From positions 19,189 to 83,188 of IMG/VR virus record IMGVR_UViG_3300025009_000896: a stretch of DNA of 64,000 bases; one strand, written 5' to 3'. Each line of letters starts with the position of its first letter. The stretch's first letter is position 1. The translations under genes and the position numbers were made by a program. Of the stretch, positions 23,441-31,658 are shown piece by piece. Below the pieces are notes generated by a model that saw only the letters and a list, made by a program, of their open reading frames with translations, was not told where the DNA came from and made no database searches. This DNA comes from a virus.

Positions 23441-23472
23441 TTTGTTTTTCTCGTTTAATAGTTTTACATTTG
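23441..23472 (+). promoter_or_regulatory. Promoter after the first glycan sub-cluster
   Basis: TTTG (23441-23444), 20 bases, TACATTTG (23465-23472), 17 bases before the ATG at 23489. Confidence 0.6.
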
Positions 23473-23488
23473 GTGAAAATTAAGACAT

Positions 23489-23791
23489 ATGAAAACAGCA
23501 TATCTTTGTATTGTTCTATGTATTATTGCCTCGGGAGTATTCATAACCTGTATGCCAACCGAGGAGATGCACCCTATGGACTGCTATGCAGTGACACTAA
23601 TTGTAGACTCTAATACTGGGGATGTCATAAAGGTTACGGGGTCACAGGAGTTTTTCACTGATCCGTTGACGATTGATGCTTGGATAAGTTCTGACGGAGC
23701 CGTTGACAGAGACACGGTTAATCATGTGGTATTTATTGAGTTTAGGCAGTGTATAGAACCGGATAGAAAACTAAACGCACAAGAGAAATGA
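23489..23791 (+). CDS. Membrane-anchored or secreted small protein
   Basis: This 100-residue protein begins with a hydrophobic signal-like segment (AYLCIVLCIIASGVFITC) that could be a signal peptide, lipoprotein signal or membrane anchor. A polar beta-rich domain follows (DCYAVTLIVDSNTGDVIKVTG). A surface role in the host is possible. It overlaps the next gene by 4 bases. Confidence 0.5.
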   Translation: MKTAYLCIVLCIIASGVFITCMPTEEMHPMDCYAVTLIVDSNTGDVIKVTGSQEFFTDPLTIDAWISSDGAVDRDTVNHVVFIEFRQCIEPDRKLNAQEK

Positions 23792-23982
23792 AGCCGATAG
23801 AATTTAACAACAACAGCAAGATGCTAAAGGAGGCACTTATACCGATGGGGTGGACAGATTTAGATGAAGATGACGATGAAGTAATCCTTGATGAAAATTG
23901 TCCTAATTGTGGCAGAGAATATGACGAAATTGATTATGAATATCAGATTTGCCACATATGTGACCACATTAATAACCCATAA
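23788..23982 (+). CDS. Small zinc-ribbon protein
   Basis: This 64-residue, very acidic protein has CPNC (37-40) and CHIC (55-58) knuckles forming a probable zinc ribbon. It is coupled to the gene upstream by ATGA. Function is unknown. Confidence 0.55.
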   Translation: MKPIEFNNNSKMLKEALIPMGWTDLDEDDDEVILDENCPNCGREYDEIDYEYQICHICDHINNP

Positions 23983-23993
23983 ACAGAAACGAG

Positions 23994-24635
23994 ATGAACG
24001 CAGAAAGAAAACAGATCCACATTAAACCCGGAATGTACGCTTTACTTTTCTATGAACTCAAGGAGATGGCAAAGAATTATGGCTATAATCTTGTATTACA
24101 TGGCAGTCTTAACCGAGATATGGATTTAATCGCAATTCCGTGGACTGACGAACCGAGGGATGAGCAAGAAATGATTAAGGAGTTTCAGGCTTATTTAACC
24201 GGGCATACAATGATAACACTTGACGGAAGCGTTCACTATACAATATTGCCGGGCAATAGACATTCTTATGTGATTGATCTGAACAGGGGCAGTACAAAGG
24301 GTGAGTGGATAAGGTATAGTGAGCCAGAGGATGACGAACAGTATTATCTGGACATATCAGTCGTTCAACCTGCCAAACCGGAGGTAGCTGATGCGATGCC
24401 GACAGAGGAAGAGATAGAGGTATGGGCCGAGAATTGTGCAGGCAATTCAGTGCAAGATAATGACCTGCGTATTCTGATAAAAGGAGCATTGATCTTGGGG
24501 TGTGATTGGTTTCGCAACCGCGTTAAAGGGGGAAGCATCCCTGACAGTTCACATAAATGTTGTGTTTGTCACGAGAATTATGTGGATAGTGATAATGGTT
24601 TTGATACTTGCCATGACTGCTTAAGTAGAATTTAA
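23994..24635 (+). CDS. Nucleotidyltransferase-like phage protein with C-terminal Zn knuckles
   Basis: The N-terminal region NLVLHGSLNRDMDLIAIPWTDEP resembles the GS...RD.D motif of minimal nucleotidyltransferase folds, a pattern seen in many phage hypothetical proteins. The C-terminus has CCVC, then CHDC, a zinc knuckle pair. A middle linker is acidic. The catalytic role is uncertain. Confidence 0.55.
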   Translation: MNAERKQIHIKPGMYALLFYELKEMAKNYGYNLVLHGSLNRDMDLIAIPWTDEPRDEQEMIKEFQAYLTGHTMITLDGSVHYTILPGNRHSYVIDLNRGSTKGEWIRYSEPEDDEQYYLDISVVQPAKPEVADAMPTEEEIEVWAENCAGNSVQDNDLRILIKGALILGCDWFRNRVKGGSIPDSSHKCCVCHENYVDSDNGFDTCHDCLSRI

Positions 24636-24682
24636 AAGGAGACGGGGAATGAACGTTAAAATCCAACGAACTTAAACAATAG

Positions 24683-25369
24683 ATGAACTTCTGTATTATA
24701 ACAGCTAATCATAAACGACCGAAGGTATTTGCCCTGTGGTGTGAGTCAATGAGTAGACTACGAGAAGAGGTAGGCCATTTCCCGATAGTGGTAGTGTCAG
24801 ATTTGTGCGATGCCGGAATGTGTAAAGAACATAACATCTATCACATAGTTATGGGTAACAGGCCCGTAAGCGCAAAGTTTAACAAGGCTTGTAGGTTTTC
24901 ACAGACATTAGGTGTAGATTATGTTATGACAGTAGGGAGCGATGACATAATAAGCACAGAGACAATGAAGTTGTTTTTAAGTTCTATGGATAAGGGCTAT
25001 GACATGATAACTCTTGATGACATCTATTTCTACGGTGCTTATGCTGAGTATAATGGGGTGCTTGTTCACTTTAAGGGCAAGAAAGAGTTGGGGTTATGCC
25101 GAACGGTTCATAAGTCTATATTGGACAAAATAGGGTGGATGCCGTGGCGTAAACAGAGGAGTTCGGGATTGGATATGTTAGCTCGTATGGCTTATGAGCC
25201 TCATATACGAAATCCATATAACATAAACAATGCCAAGGTATTTGACGTTAAGACCGAGTTCAATATAAACAGATTCAGTTATTGGCTGAGAACCTGTGAA
25301 AGGGTAGATGCCAATATATTCTATAACATTCTGAGTGAAAGAGAAAAAGAGTTACTTAATAATATATGA
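24683..25369 (+). CDS. GT-A glycosyltransferase-like protein
   Basis: The 228-residue protein starts MNFCIITANHKRPKVFALWCESM and continues HFPIVVVSDL, then a metal-binding-like motif DYVMTVGSDDIIS (about 82-94), consistent with a small GT-A transferase. GLCRTVHKSILDKIGW may form the acceptor side. It is separated from the main cluster by small zinc proteins but reads in the same direction. A dispersed-motif copy (24659-24677) precedes its start and another lies inside. Confidence 0.65.
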   Translation: MNFCIITANHKRPKVFALWCESMSRLREEVGHFPIVVVSDLCDAGMCKEHNIYHIVMGNRPVSAKFNKACRFSQTLGVDYVMTVGSDDIISTETMKLFLSSMDKGYDMITLDDIYFYGAYAEYNGVLVHFKGKKELGLCRTVHKSILDKIGWMPWRKQRSSGLDMLARMAYEPHIRNPYNINNAKVFDVKTEFNINRFSYWLRTCERVDANIFYNILSEREKELLNNI

Positions 25370-25370
25370 A

Positions 25371-25601
25371 ATGGCAGGAAAGTATTGGATGCAGACAAAA
25401 AGATGTATCAAGTGCCTAAAAAAGGCAACCGTACATGGAGGACACGTAACCTCTAAAGAGTATAAGACAATCATTGCAGGATGGTGCGAGGAACACTCTG
25501 ACACTCCATCTCCCGACTTGCTTAATAGGGTGGGGTGTTTTGGGCATTTCGATGAGAGGTACGGAATAGAGCCTTATTGGGCTAATCTTACAACCGAATA
25601 G
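25371..25601 (+). CDS. Small Cys/His protein
   Basis: The 76-residue protein starts at MAGKYWMQTKRCIKCLKKATVHGGHV, with CIKC and WCEEH as a possible zinc site. The start follows the previous stop with one base between. Function is unknown. Confidence 0.5.
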   Translation: MAGKYWMQTKRCIKCLKKATVHGGHVTSKEYKTIIAGWCEEHSDTPSPDLLNRVGCFGHFDERYGIEPYWANLTTE

Positions 25602-25603
25602 AC

Positions 25604-25858
25604 ATGACAGCAGAAGAAATGCTAAGGCAGATAGTTGGCGAAACTAAATCGGGGTTCAAAAGGGATTTTGTTTGGTTTTCAGAAGCCATTGTTGCTATGG
25701 AGGCTTATGCCACACGGGGGGAAGAGAGAGATGCAACAAAAGAATTACTTGCCGATATTATAAGTTGGGAAAAGGATTTGTCGGAATATCTGAGTCTTGA
25801 AACAATTCTCAAACAGCGATACATTATTCGTAAACGCATTAAAGGAGAGTCGATATGA
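25604..25858 (+). CDS. Hypothetical helical protein
   Basis: This 84-residue helical protein (MTAEEMLRQIVGETKSGFKRDF) has no recognised domain. It ends in ATGA overlap with the next small gene. Confidence 0.45.
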   Translation: MTAEEMLRQIVGETKSGFKRDFVWFSEAIVAMEAYATRGEERDATKELLADIISWEKDLSEYLSLETILKQRYIIRKRIKGESI

Positions 25859-26028
25859 ACGCTAAAGAGTGGCTCTTAATAAAACAATACATAGACTTGA
25901 AAATAGTTTATGAAATTGAAGATCGCATAGAGGACGAATCCGGCTATCATGGCAATGCTATAGATGAAAGAAAGTCCGTGGAAAAAGCCGAGAAAGATAT
26001 TGACGAACATTTAGCGACTAATCCATAG
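25855..26028 (+). CDS. Small acidic protein (57 residues)
   Basis: ATG at 25855, TAG at 26026-26028. The protein (MNAKEWLLIKQYIDLKIVYE, then acidic helix ending HLATNP) is predicted to be a helical hairpin. It is coupled by ATGA to the gene upstream. The stop lies inside a dispersed-motif copy (26020-26037). Function is unknown. Confidence 0.55.
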   Translation: MNAKEWLLIKQYIDLKIVYEIEDRIEDESGYHGNAIDERKSVEKAEKDIDEHLATNP

Positions 26029-26038
26029 AACCTAAACT

Positions 26039-26431
26039 ATGAAATACTTAACCCTAAAATCAGACGATAACTTAGATAAGATATCAGAAGTCTTAGATGA
26101 GACAATAGATACTACCACTAACTATCTTTTAAGAAGAATAGGAGAGGTAGACGGCTTCTTCCCTGATAGAAACTATGCCGGAGAGTTTGTCATTGACATC
26201 TTGGACTCCATGAGTATAGACGTAAAGGCCTTTGTTCACTCGATAGTTAAATCCGAAGCCTATAACTACTTCTGCCGACTGAGGTTTTGGGGCGAGGAAT
26301 ACGACTGTCCTATTTGTGGATGCCCGATGGAGTTTTGGGACTATGCTACTGATGAAGAGGGACATGACATAGGCAAAGAGTTTAAGTGTATAAACTGTGG
26401 ACAAAAAGAAATACGAGATGAGGAAAGTTGA
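26039..26431 (+). CDS. Hypothetical protein with zinc ribbon
   Basis: This 130-residue protein has a helical N-terminal domain and a C-terminal zinc ribbon (CPICGCPMEFW, then CINCGQKE). It precedes the helicase-loader-like gene, overlapping it by 14 bases, so a replication role is plausible but unproven. Confidence 0.5.
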   Translation: MKYLTLKSDDNLDKISEVLDETIDTTTNYLLRRIGEVDGFFPDRNYAGEFVIDILDSMSIDVKAFVHSIVKSEAYNYFCRLRFWGEEYDCPICGCPMEFWDYATDEEGHDIGKEFKCINCGQKEIRDEES

Positions 26432-26828
26432 AGAGTTTTACGAACTGTGGCTAATTAATGAAAATTTTAATCTTTTAAGCCCCGAAGACTCCATGCACTT
26501 TGCTGATAGTTACCATAAGTGGATGCTTGAACAGGCAAAGGAGGCATTTAGCATGGATGAGTTTGAAGACTTTTGGAGGATATACCACCAGCGGTCAGGC
26601 AGACCTAAGACAGATAGGGACGCTGCACTAAAGTATTGGAAACGGCTTACTAAGGCCGAAAGGCTTAAGGCTATATCACAGATAGGGGCATATTGCTCAT
26701 CCATAGAAGATAAACGATTCATAAAAAAGGCTCGTACCTATTTAGAGGATAAAAACTTTAACGATGAGTTCGCCCCCCAACAGAGTTTTAGCATAGGCAG
26801 AAACGTATCAATAGATAATCTTAAATAG
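26418..26828 (+). CDS. Probable replisome-organiser/helicase-loader-like protein
   Basis: The 136-residue protein from MRKVEEFYELWLINENF has the C-terminal pattern common in phage replication initiator or loader proteins: FEDFWRIYHQRSGRPKTDRDAALKYWKRLTKAERLKAI, then FIKKARTYLEDKNFNDE. It lies two genes before the DnaB helicase, consistent with loading that helicase. The missing N-terminal domain may be the DUF4373 protein at 13.5 kb. Confidence 0.6.
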   Translation: MRKVEEFYELWLINENFNLLSPEDSMHFADSYHKWMLEQAKEAFSMDEFEDFWRIYHQRSGRPKTDRDAALKYWKRLTKAERLKAISQIGAYCSSIEDKRFIKKARTYLEDKNFNDEFAPQQSFSIGRNVSIDNLK

Positions 26829-26835
26829 ACACAAT

Positions 26836-27171
26836 ATGAAATTTAAAGTAAGTAGGACGAGCACGTATGATGGCCAGCCATGCGATGAGGCATATCAGTC
26901 ATACATAGAGTATTGGCACATAAGATCATGCACGGAGTCCGAGTTTAATGAACGCTTCTCTGCAAGAGAGGGGATGTGGATGGCGAAGGGCAAAAATCAT
27001 CATATTACAAAAGAGGGGTACATTAGTAGACAAGAGGAAGACAGAAGGGTTTGGTGCGTTGACTTGAATGGCCTCGATGATGTTTTGGCATTCGCTGAAA
27101 AGTATGGAAGCATAATTATTGGTACGGGCGTTATTCCAGAGGTAGAGATTTATGACGACTACCGGGAATAA
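26836..27171 (+). CDS. Hypothetical protein
   Basis: This 111-residue protein (MKFKVSRTSTYDGQPCDEAYQ) has alternating strands and a C-terminal helix-strand pair (LDDVLAFAEKYGSIIIG). It is a recurrent phage hypothetical type without known function. It overlaps the start of dnaB by 20 bases. Confidence 0.5.
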   Translation: MKFKVSRTSTYDGQPCDEAYQSYIEYWHIRSCTESEFNERFSAREGMWMAKGKNHHITKEGYISRQEEDRRVWCVDLNGLDDVLAFAEKYGSIIIGTGVIPEVEIYDDYRE

Positions 27172-28498
27172 ACTACCGCCATCAGCTATCGAGGCCGAAG
27201 AGGCAGTCCTCGGTGCTTGCTTCATTGAGGAGGATGCTTCAAGGGTAGCCGTAGGCATACTCAAACCTGATATGTTCTTTGTTCCCAATAACCAACACAT
27301 ATTCGCGTCTATCTATGAGATGAGCCATAAGGGTAAACCGGTGGACATAATCACAGTAACATCCGACCTAAGACAAAAGGGAATATTAGAAGAAGTAGGA
27401 GGGGCTATTTATGTTACTGAGTTAAGTTCTATGGTTGTCACTACCCACAACGTAGAGTCCTACTGTTTTATCATCAGGGAAAAATCAATTTTACGGCAGC
27501 ATATCGCATTTGCTGCCAATCTTACAGAAAAGGCATACACAGATAACGTACTAAGTGTTAACGAGTTTGCGGAAAACGAGGTCTTTAAGATATCATCACA
27601 GGCTCAAACCAAGGAACCTAAACGAGTAGACTCCTGTGTAGATGACTTGCTTGTTAGTGTGTCTAAGGTTGTTAATAACCCCGGCATATTGGTAGGCATA
27701 CCTTCGGGACTAAGTAGCATAGACAGAATAACGGGAGGGTTTCAAAACAGTGATCTTATCATAGTAGCTGGACGCCCAAGTCAAGGAAAATCAGCCTGTA
27801 TGCTTACATTAGCAACCGGAGCGGCTAGGCTAGGCACGCCTGTTGCGATATTTTCCTTAGAGATGTCAACGGAGCAGTTAACGGCAAGAATGGTGTCAGG
27901 CGTTTCGGGATACACTAATATGGAGATTCGCAATGGCAAGGTCAATATGGATACATTGGTCACCCAATCAGAGATAATAGCCAAACTGCCTGTTTACATA
28001 GACGATACTGCCCAAATAAGCATAGCCGAGCTAAGAAGCAAAACCAAAAAACTTATCCTAACAAAAGGGGTAAAGATGATTTTTGTGGACTACCTACAAC
28101 TTATGCGGGGATTGGGTGACTCCCGTGAGCAGGAGGTAGCCTCGATATCCAGAGGACTTAAAGCATTAGCAAAGGAAATGAATATCCCCGTTATTGCTCT
28201 GGCTCAGTTAAACAGAGAGGTAGAGTCTACTTCTGACAAGCGGCCTCAGTTATCCCACCTTCGGGGTAGCGGTGAGATAGAACAGGATGCCGATATAGTT
28301 GCCTTTATCTACCGCCCCAAGTCTTATCGAATAGACTCTATGAAGATCAACGGCGAGGAAATGAACACTAATTCTCTGATTTTATTTGACATACAGAAGC
28401 ATCGTAACGGCGCCTTATATCCCGTGTGTCTGTATCATAACGAATCACTCACTCAGATAGTTGACGACCGAGAGAGTATTGGGATACCATTGTTTTAA
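27152..28498 (+). CDS. dnaB: Replicative DNA helicase DnaB
   Basis: The 448-residue protein has the DnaB N-terminal domain (LPPSAIEAEEAVLGACFIE) and a RecA-type C-terminal motor. Walker A is GRPSQGKS (207-214), with IFSLEMS, Walker B MIFVDYLQLM, ALAQLNREVE and SGEIEQDADIVAF. It would unwind DNA ahead of the phage fork. The length is normal. Partners in the window may be the SSB-like protein, DUF4373 protein and the loader-like gene. Confidence 0.95.
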   Translation: MTTTGNKLPPSAIEAEEAVLGACFIEEDASRVAVGILKPDMFFVPNNQHIFASIYEMSHKGKPVDIITVTSDLRQKGILEEVGGAIYVTELSSMVVTTHNVESYCFIIREKSILRQHIAFAANLTEKAYTDNVLSVNEFAENEVFKISSQAQTKEPKRVDSCVDDLLVSVSKVVNNPGILVGIPSGLSSIDRITGGFQNSDLIIVAGRPSQGKSACMLTLATGAARLGTPVAIFSLEMSTEQLTARMVSGVSGYTNMEIRNGKVNMDTLVTQSEIIAKLPVYIDDTAQISIAELRSKTKKLILTKGVKMIFVDYLQLMRGLGDSREQEVASISRGLKALAKEMNIPVIALAQLNREVESTSDKRPQLSHLRGSGEIEQDADIVAFIYRPKSYRIDSMKINGEEMNTNSLILFDIQKHRNGALYPVCLYHNESLTQIVDDRESIGIPLF

Positions 28499-28502
28499 GA
28501 AT

Positions 28503-29420
28503 ATGATAGAAATAAACAAAATACACGAGGGAGATTGCACCGATGGGTTATCTAAATTACCCGATAAGTCTGTTAATTGTTGCGTAACGTCACCGCCTTA
28601 TTACGGGCTAAGGGACTATGGCGTTGAGGGTCAGATGGGATTAGAGGCTACGCCAGAACAATATGTGGATAATATGGTTAAATTGTTTACTGAAGTTAAG
28701 CGTGCGTTAAGGGATGATGGCACATTGTGGCTTAACCTTGGGGATAGTTACGCGGGAAGCGGAGGTGCGGGGTATCAATTTGGAGACCCTAAAAAACCAA
28801 AAATAAGTCACTTTGATAACCCAAATAAGAAAATTAATGGGTATAAGTCTAAGGATTTAATAGGCATACCGTGGATGGTAGCCTTTGCCCTGCGCACTGA
28901 CGGGTGGTATCTAAGACAAGACATAATATGGCACAAGCCTAACCCGATGCCAGAGAGCGTGACCGACAGGTGTACTAAGTCGCATGAGTATATTTTTTTG
29001 ATGAGCAAGTCTCCGAAGTATTATTACGACAATGAGGCAATAGCAGAAGATACGGTAACGCAAGATAGTGGAGTCAGGGATAGGGATAATTCTCGGCTAA
29101 ACAACACGCCGGGGAGGACACGTATGGGTGGGTTAACAACGAATGATTATGAAAGGCGTAATAAGCGCTCCGTTTGGACAGTTAATACTATGCCTTACTC
29201 AGAAGCCCACTTTGCCACCTTCCCCGAAAAACTAATAGTTGACATGATTAAGGCAGGTTGCCCCGAAGGGGGGACTGTTTTAGACCCGTTTATGGGGGCG
29301 GGTACGACAGCCGTTGTCGCCCGTAAGCTAAACCGCAACTATGTAGGATTTGAACTTAACCCTAAGTATATTGAGATAGCCGAGAAAAGGCTGTATGACG
29401 AGTTGGGGATGTATCTATAA
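28503..29420 (+). CDS. DNA methyltransferase (beta-type N4-cytosine/N6-adenine)
   Basis: The 305-residue enzyme starts MIEINKIHEGDCTDGL. Catalytic motif IV is TSPPYYGLRDYG (29-40); SPPY suggests N4-cytosine or N6-adenine methylation. The SAM-binding motif I lies later (DPFMGAGTTAVVARKLNRNYVGFELN), the order of the beta class. No partner nuclease is adjacent, so it is an orphan enzyme, probably protecting phage DNA from host restriction. Confidence 0.9.
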   Translation: MIEINKIHEGDCTDGLSKLPDKSVNCCVTSPPYYGLRDYGVEGQMGLEATPEQYVDNMVKLFTEVKRALRDDGTLWLNLGDSYAGSGGAGYQFGDPKKPKISHFDNPNKKINGYKSKDLIGIPWMVAFALRTDGWYLRQDIIWHKPNPMPESVTDRCTKSHEYIFLMSKSPKYYYDNEAIAEDTVTQDSGVRDRDNSRLNNTPGRTRMGGLTTNDYERRNKRSVWTVNTMPYSEAHFATFPEKLIVDMIKAGCPEGGTVLDPFMGAGTTAVVARKLNRNYVGFELNPKYIEIAEKRLYDELGMYL

Positions 29421-29441
29421 ATACCATTGTTTTAGAATGAT

Positions 29442-29449
29442 TATCTTTG
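29442..29449 (+). promoter_or_regulatory. Promoter box before the GIY-YIG gene
   Basis: TATCTTTG lies just after the methyltransferase stop. No clear -33 element is seen. Confidence 0.45.
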
Positions 29450-29481
29450 AGGTGATATGTGCAGATGTCTAACAAAGTTTT

Positions 29482-29530
29482 ATCCATAGGGAGTAGGGGC
29501 TGCACCTCCGAAACCTGTGGATTTTTAATT
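29482..29530 (+). terminator. Hairpin with U-run in the leader of the GIY-YIG gene
   Basis: ATCCATAGG (29482-29490) pairs with CCTGTGGAT (29514-29522), enclosing a smaller GGGG/CCTC hairpin, and TTTTTAATTT follows. It sits between a promoter box and the endonuclease ATG, so it may act as an attenuator or as the end of a short RNA. Confidence 0.5.
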
Positions 29531-29538
29531 TATGTATT

Positions 29539-30345
29539 ATGGAAAGAGTTAGTGGTATTTACAGAATTTGCTCAAAAGTTCACCCCGACAGGTTTTATTA
29601 TGGCAGTGCCGTGTGTTTCTCTGAAAGATGGAGGCTTCATCTATTAAAACTCAGGAAGTATAAACATGAAAATGCCAAACTTCAAAATCACTACAACAAG
29701 TATGGCTCAGATGATTTATTTTTTGAGGTGGTTGTAGAGTGTGACGTTGATTCCTTGCTTGCAATAGAAAATACTTATCTTAACCCCCTCCCGTTTTTCA
29801 ATATATGTCCAACGGCGGGGAGCAGTTTGGGTGTTAAGCGTACTGATGAGTATAAGGATAAGATGCGAAGGTCTAAAAAGAATCCCTCCCAAGAGCTAAG
29901 GGATAAAATAGGGATGTCCCTAAGGGGGAACATACCGTGGAATAAGGGTAAAAAATTATCAGAAGAGCATGTTAGGAAACTGAGCGAGTCTCATATGGGA
30001 TACGTGCCCACGGATGAGCATCGTAAAAATCTCAGCAAGGCGAATATGGGGCGAAAAATGACTGATGAACAGCGGGAGCGGGTGAGATTGCGGATGATTG
30101 GAAACACAAACGCGGCGGGGCGGATTATATCTGACGAGACCCGAGAAAAACTGAGTAAAGCCCTTCGTGGGAAAAAGAGATCAGAGGCCGAGGCTAATAG
30201 ACTAAGAACAATAGGGATAGGTCGGCACCCAAACGAAGAAACGAGAAGAAAAATAAGTGAAGCGTCAAAGGAGATGTGGCGAAGGCGTAGGGAGGCGAAA
30301 CTGTTAATGTTAGAGGAATCCCAAAACCATAGTTCTGAGGATTAA
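29539..30345 (+). CDS. GIY-YIG homing endonuclease with NUMOD3 repeats
   Basis: The 268-residue protein has an N-terminal GIY-YIG nuclease (SGIYRICSKVHPDRFYYGSA, then LQNHYNKYGSDDLFFEVV and IENTYLN). Basic NUMOD3 repeats follow (IPWNKGKKLSEEHVRKLSES, DEHRKNLSKANMG, DETREKLSKALRGKKRS, ETRRKISEASKEMW), which bind DNA. It is a free-standing homing endonuclease between the methyltransferase and the terminase region. Confidence 0.9.
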   Translation: MERVSGIYRICSKVHPDRFYYGSAVCFSERWRLHLLKLRKYKHENAKLQNHYNKYGSDDLFFEVVVECDVDSLLAIENTYLNPLPFFNICPTAGSSLGVKRTDEYKDKMRRSKKNPSQELRDKIGMSLRGNIPWNKGKKLSEEHVRKLSESHMGYVPTDEHRKNLSKANMGRKMTDEQRERVRLRMIGNTNAAGRIISDETREKLSKALRGKKRSEAEANRLRTIGIGRHPNEETRRKISEASKEMWRRRREAKLLMLEESQNHSSED

Positions 30346-30346
30346 T

Positions 30347-30354
30347 TACCTTTG
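30347..30354 (+). promoter_or_regulatory. Promoter of the 30.4 kb gene
   Basis: TACCTTTG lies 40 bases before the ATG at 30394. Confidence 0.55.
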
Positions 30355-30393
30355 ACCTGTATTAACCAATTAAACGCCGGTAAGGTCAAAAAA

Positions 30394-30867
30394 ATGTTGC
30401 TGAAAACCACGATTACAAAGTGCGAACATTCGTTTCGCTACGGAGACATCCCCGCCACAGGCAAGGAGTTTCTTCTTAACACAAACCGTATAAATGCGGT
30501 AAGGGCCAGCGGAGCGGCAGGCTCGTCATTTTATTTTTCTGAGAATTTATTTAGTAATAGGGAGAGTCCTACATATATGGTATCCTCAAACTCCACTCCT
30601 GCGGCCATCGCTACGGTTGCAGACCTTACGTTTGAGAACAACCTTATGGACATGACCCTTTGCACTGACAACCTGACTACGGGTGCACACATCGCCGAAA
30701 AAGTCAACGTCGAGAGTATTGCACTTGCTTGGGCACATGAGGAAGACAGTGATTATTCTTGGCTTGTATTTTTCCTCGGAGCGTTTTCGAGGAAACTCGT
30801 TCTTGTTGCTGCTCCACTCGAAGCGATCAAGGATTCCGCTGATACTGGTACAACCACCACGTGGTGA
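30394..30867 (+). CDS. Hypothetical protein, single-gene unit
   Basis: The start MLLKTTITKCEHSFRYGDIPATG follows the promoter; the longer frame overlaps it. The 157-residue protein is rich in Ser, Thr, Ala and Asn with beta-like segments, resembling small virion or decoration proteins. It has its own promoter and a strong terminator (30913-30940), so it is expressed independently and perhaps abundantly. The family is not recognised. Confidence 0.5.
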   Translation: MLLKTTITKCEHSFRYGDIPATGKEFLLNTNRINAVRASGAAGSSFYFSENLFSNRESPTYMVSSNSTPAAIATVADLTFENNLMDMTLCTDNLTTGAHIAEKVNVESIALAWAHEEDSDYSWLVFFLGAFSRKLVLVAAPLEAIKDSADTGTTTTW

Positions 30868-30912
30868 GATAGTTAGCAAGTTTCTTTTTGTTTTCATAGT
30901 TTTAGTTTTTTT

Positions 30913-30940
30913 AAGGAGGGAGCGGTTCCCTCCTTTTTTA
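30913..30940 (+). terminator. Intrinsic terminator
   Basis: GGAGGGA and TCCCTCC form a 7-bp stem followed by TTTTTTA. It is immediately followed by the terminase promoter box. Confidence 0.85.
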
Positions 30941-30941
30941 T

Positions 30942-30949
30942 TACCTTTG
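30942..30949 (+). promoter_or_regulatory. Promoter of the terminase operon
   Basis: TACCTTTG directly follows the terminator, 23 bases before the ATG at 30972. Confidence 0.6.
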
Positions 30950-30971
30950 CTGAAACCAACGGACATAATCT

Positions 30972-31658
30972 ATGCAATTAAAGGATATAGATGTTTCAAG
31001 ACTATCATTCGACATATTTGATAGCGACTTCACAACGACTATAAAAGAAAAGATACCTGAGTTCAACGAATACGAAGGAGTGATACCTGAGTTAGACGTA
31101 TTCAGGTTTGTTGTTATAATGTGGGATATGAAGTCTCCTATGTTACGTGAGGTTGATGACTATTATGCACGTATGTATGCTACCGCATCAATGGTGGGGT
31201 TCCCAAGGACTAAAAACAACTTCAGCAAGGAGGCAGACGAGATAATCATAGGTAAGAATGAGAGCGTGAACAGGATGATAGTAGCCTATACTGCGTACAT
31301 GGGCGTACCCGAGTATCAGTACCTAATGGCTTATCAGGCGCTGTTCGCAAGTGAATACGCTAAAGTTTTGAGGGGCAAGGGCGGCAAGGACAGCGACAAG
31401 ATATTAGAGAACGCAAGCGGGAAGGTCACTAAGTTCACGAGGGCTATCTTCGGGTCGGGAGACTACGATGAGTACTCTTTGAGGAGACAGGCGTTGTATC
31501 AGAAGATTGAGAAAGACAAATTAAGATTAAGACCCGAGCAGATCATCAGGGACTTAACGGATAACGGAGATTTGCCTGAAGACTTTAACCCCTACGGTGA
31601 CTACTCTATCGATATAAATAAGGATATTAAGTTCGTTGGTGATGGCAAAGAAGGTTGA
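30972..31658 (+). CDS. Probable small terminase subunit
   Basis: The 228-residue, mostly helical protein lies directly upstream of, and overlaps, the large terminase gene. It has a central basic/helical region (KNNFSKEADEIIIGKNESVNRMIVAYTAYMG) and a C-terminal acidic part. No HTH motif is certain, so the call rests mainly on position and size. It would bind phage DNA to start packaging. Confidence 0.55.
   Translation: MQLKDIDVSRLSFDIFDSDFTTTIKEKIPEFNEYEGVIPELDVFRFVVIMWDMKSPMLREVDDYYARMYATASMVGFPRTKNNFSKEADEIIIGKNESVNRMIVAYTAYMGVPEYQYLMAYQALFASEYAKVLRGKGGKDSDKILENASGKVTKFTRAIFGSGDYDEYSLRRQALYQKIEKDKLRLRPEQIIRDLTDNGDLPEDFNPYGDYSIDINKDIKFVGDGKEG

Noticed and set aside
29459-29647. 62-codon rightward frame before the GIY-YIG gene as a separate gene
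   Set aside because: It overlaps the nuclease gene by over 100 bases in another frame and passes through the hairpin; only a short leader reading remains possible.
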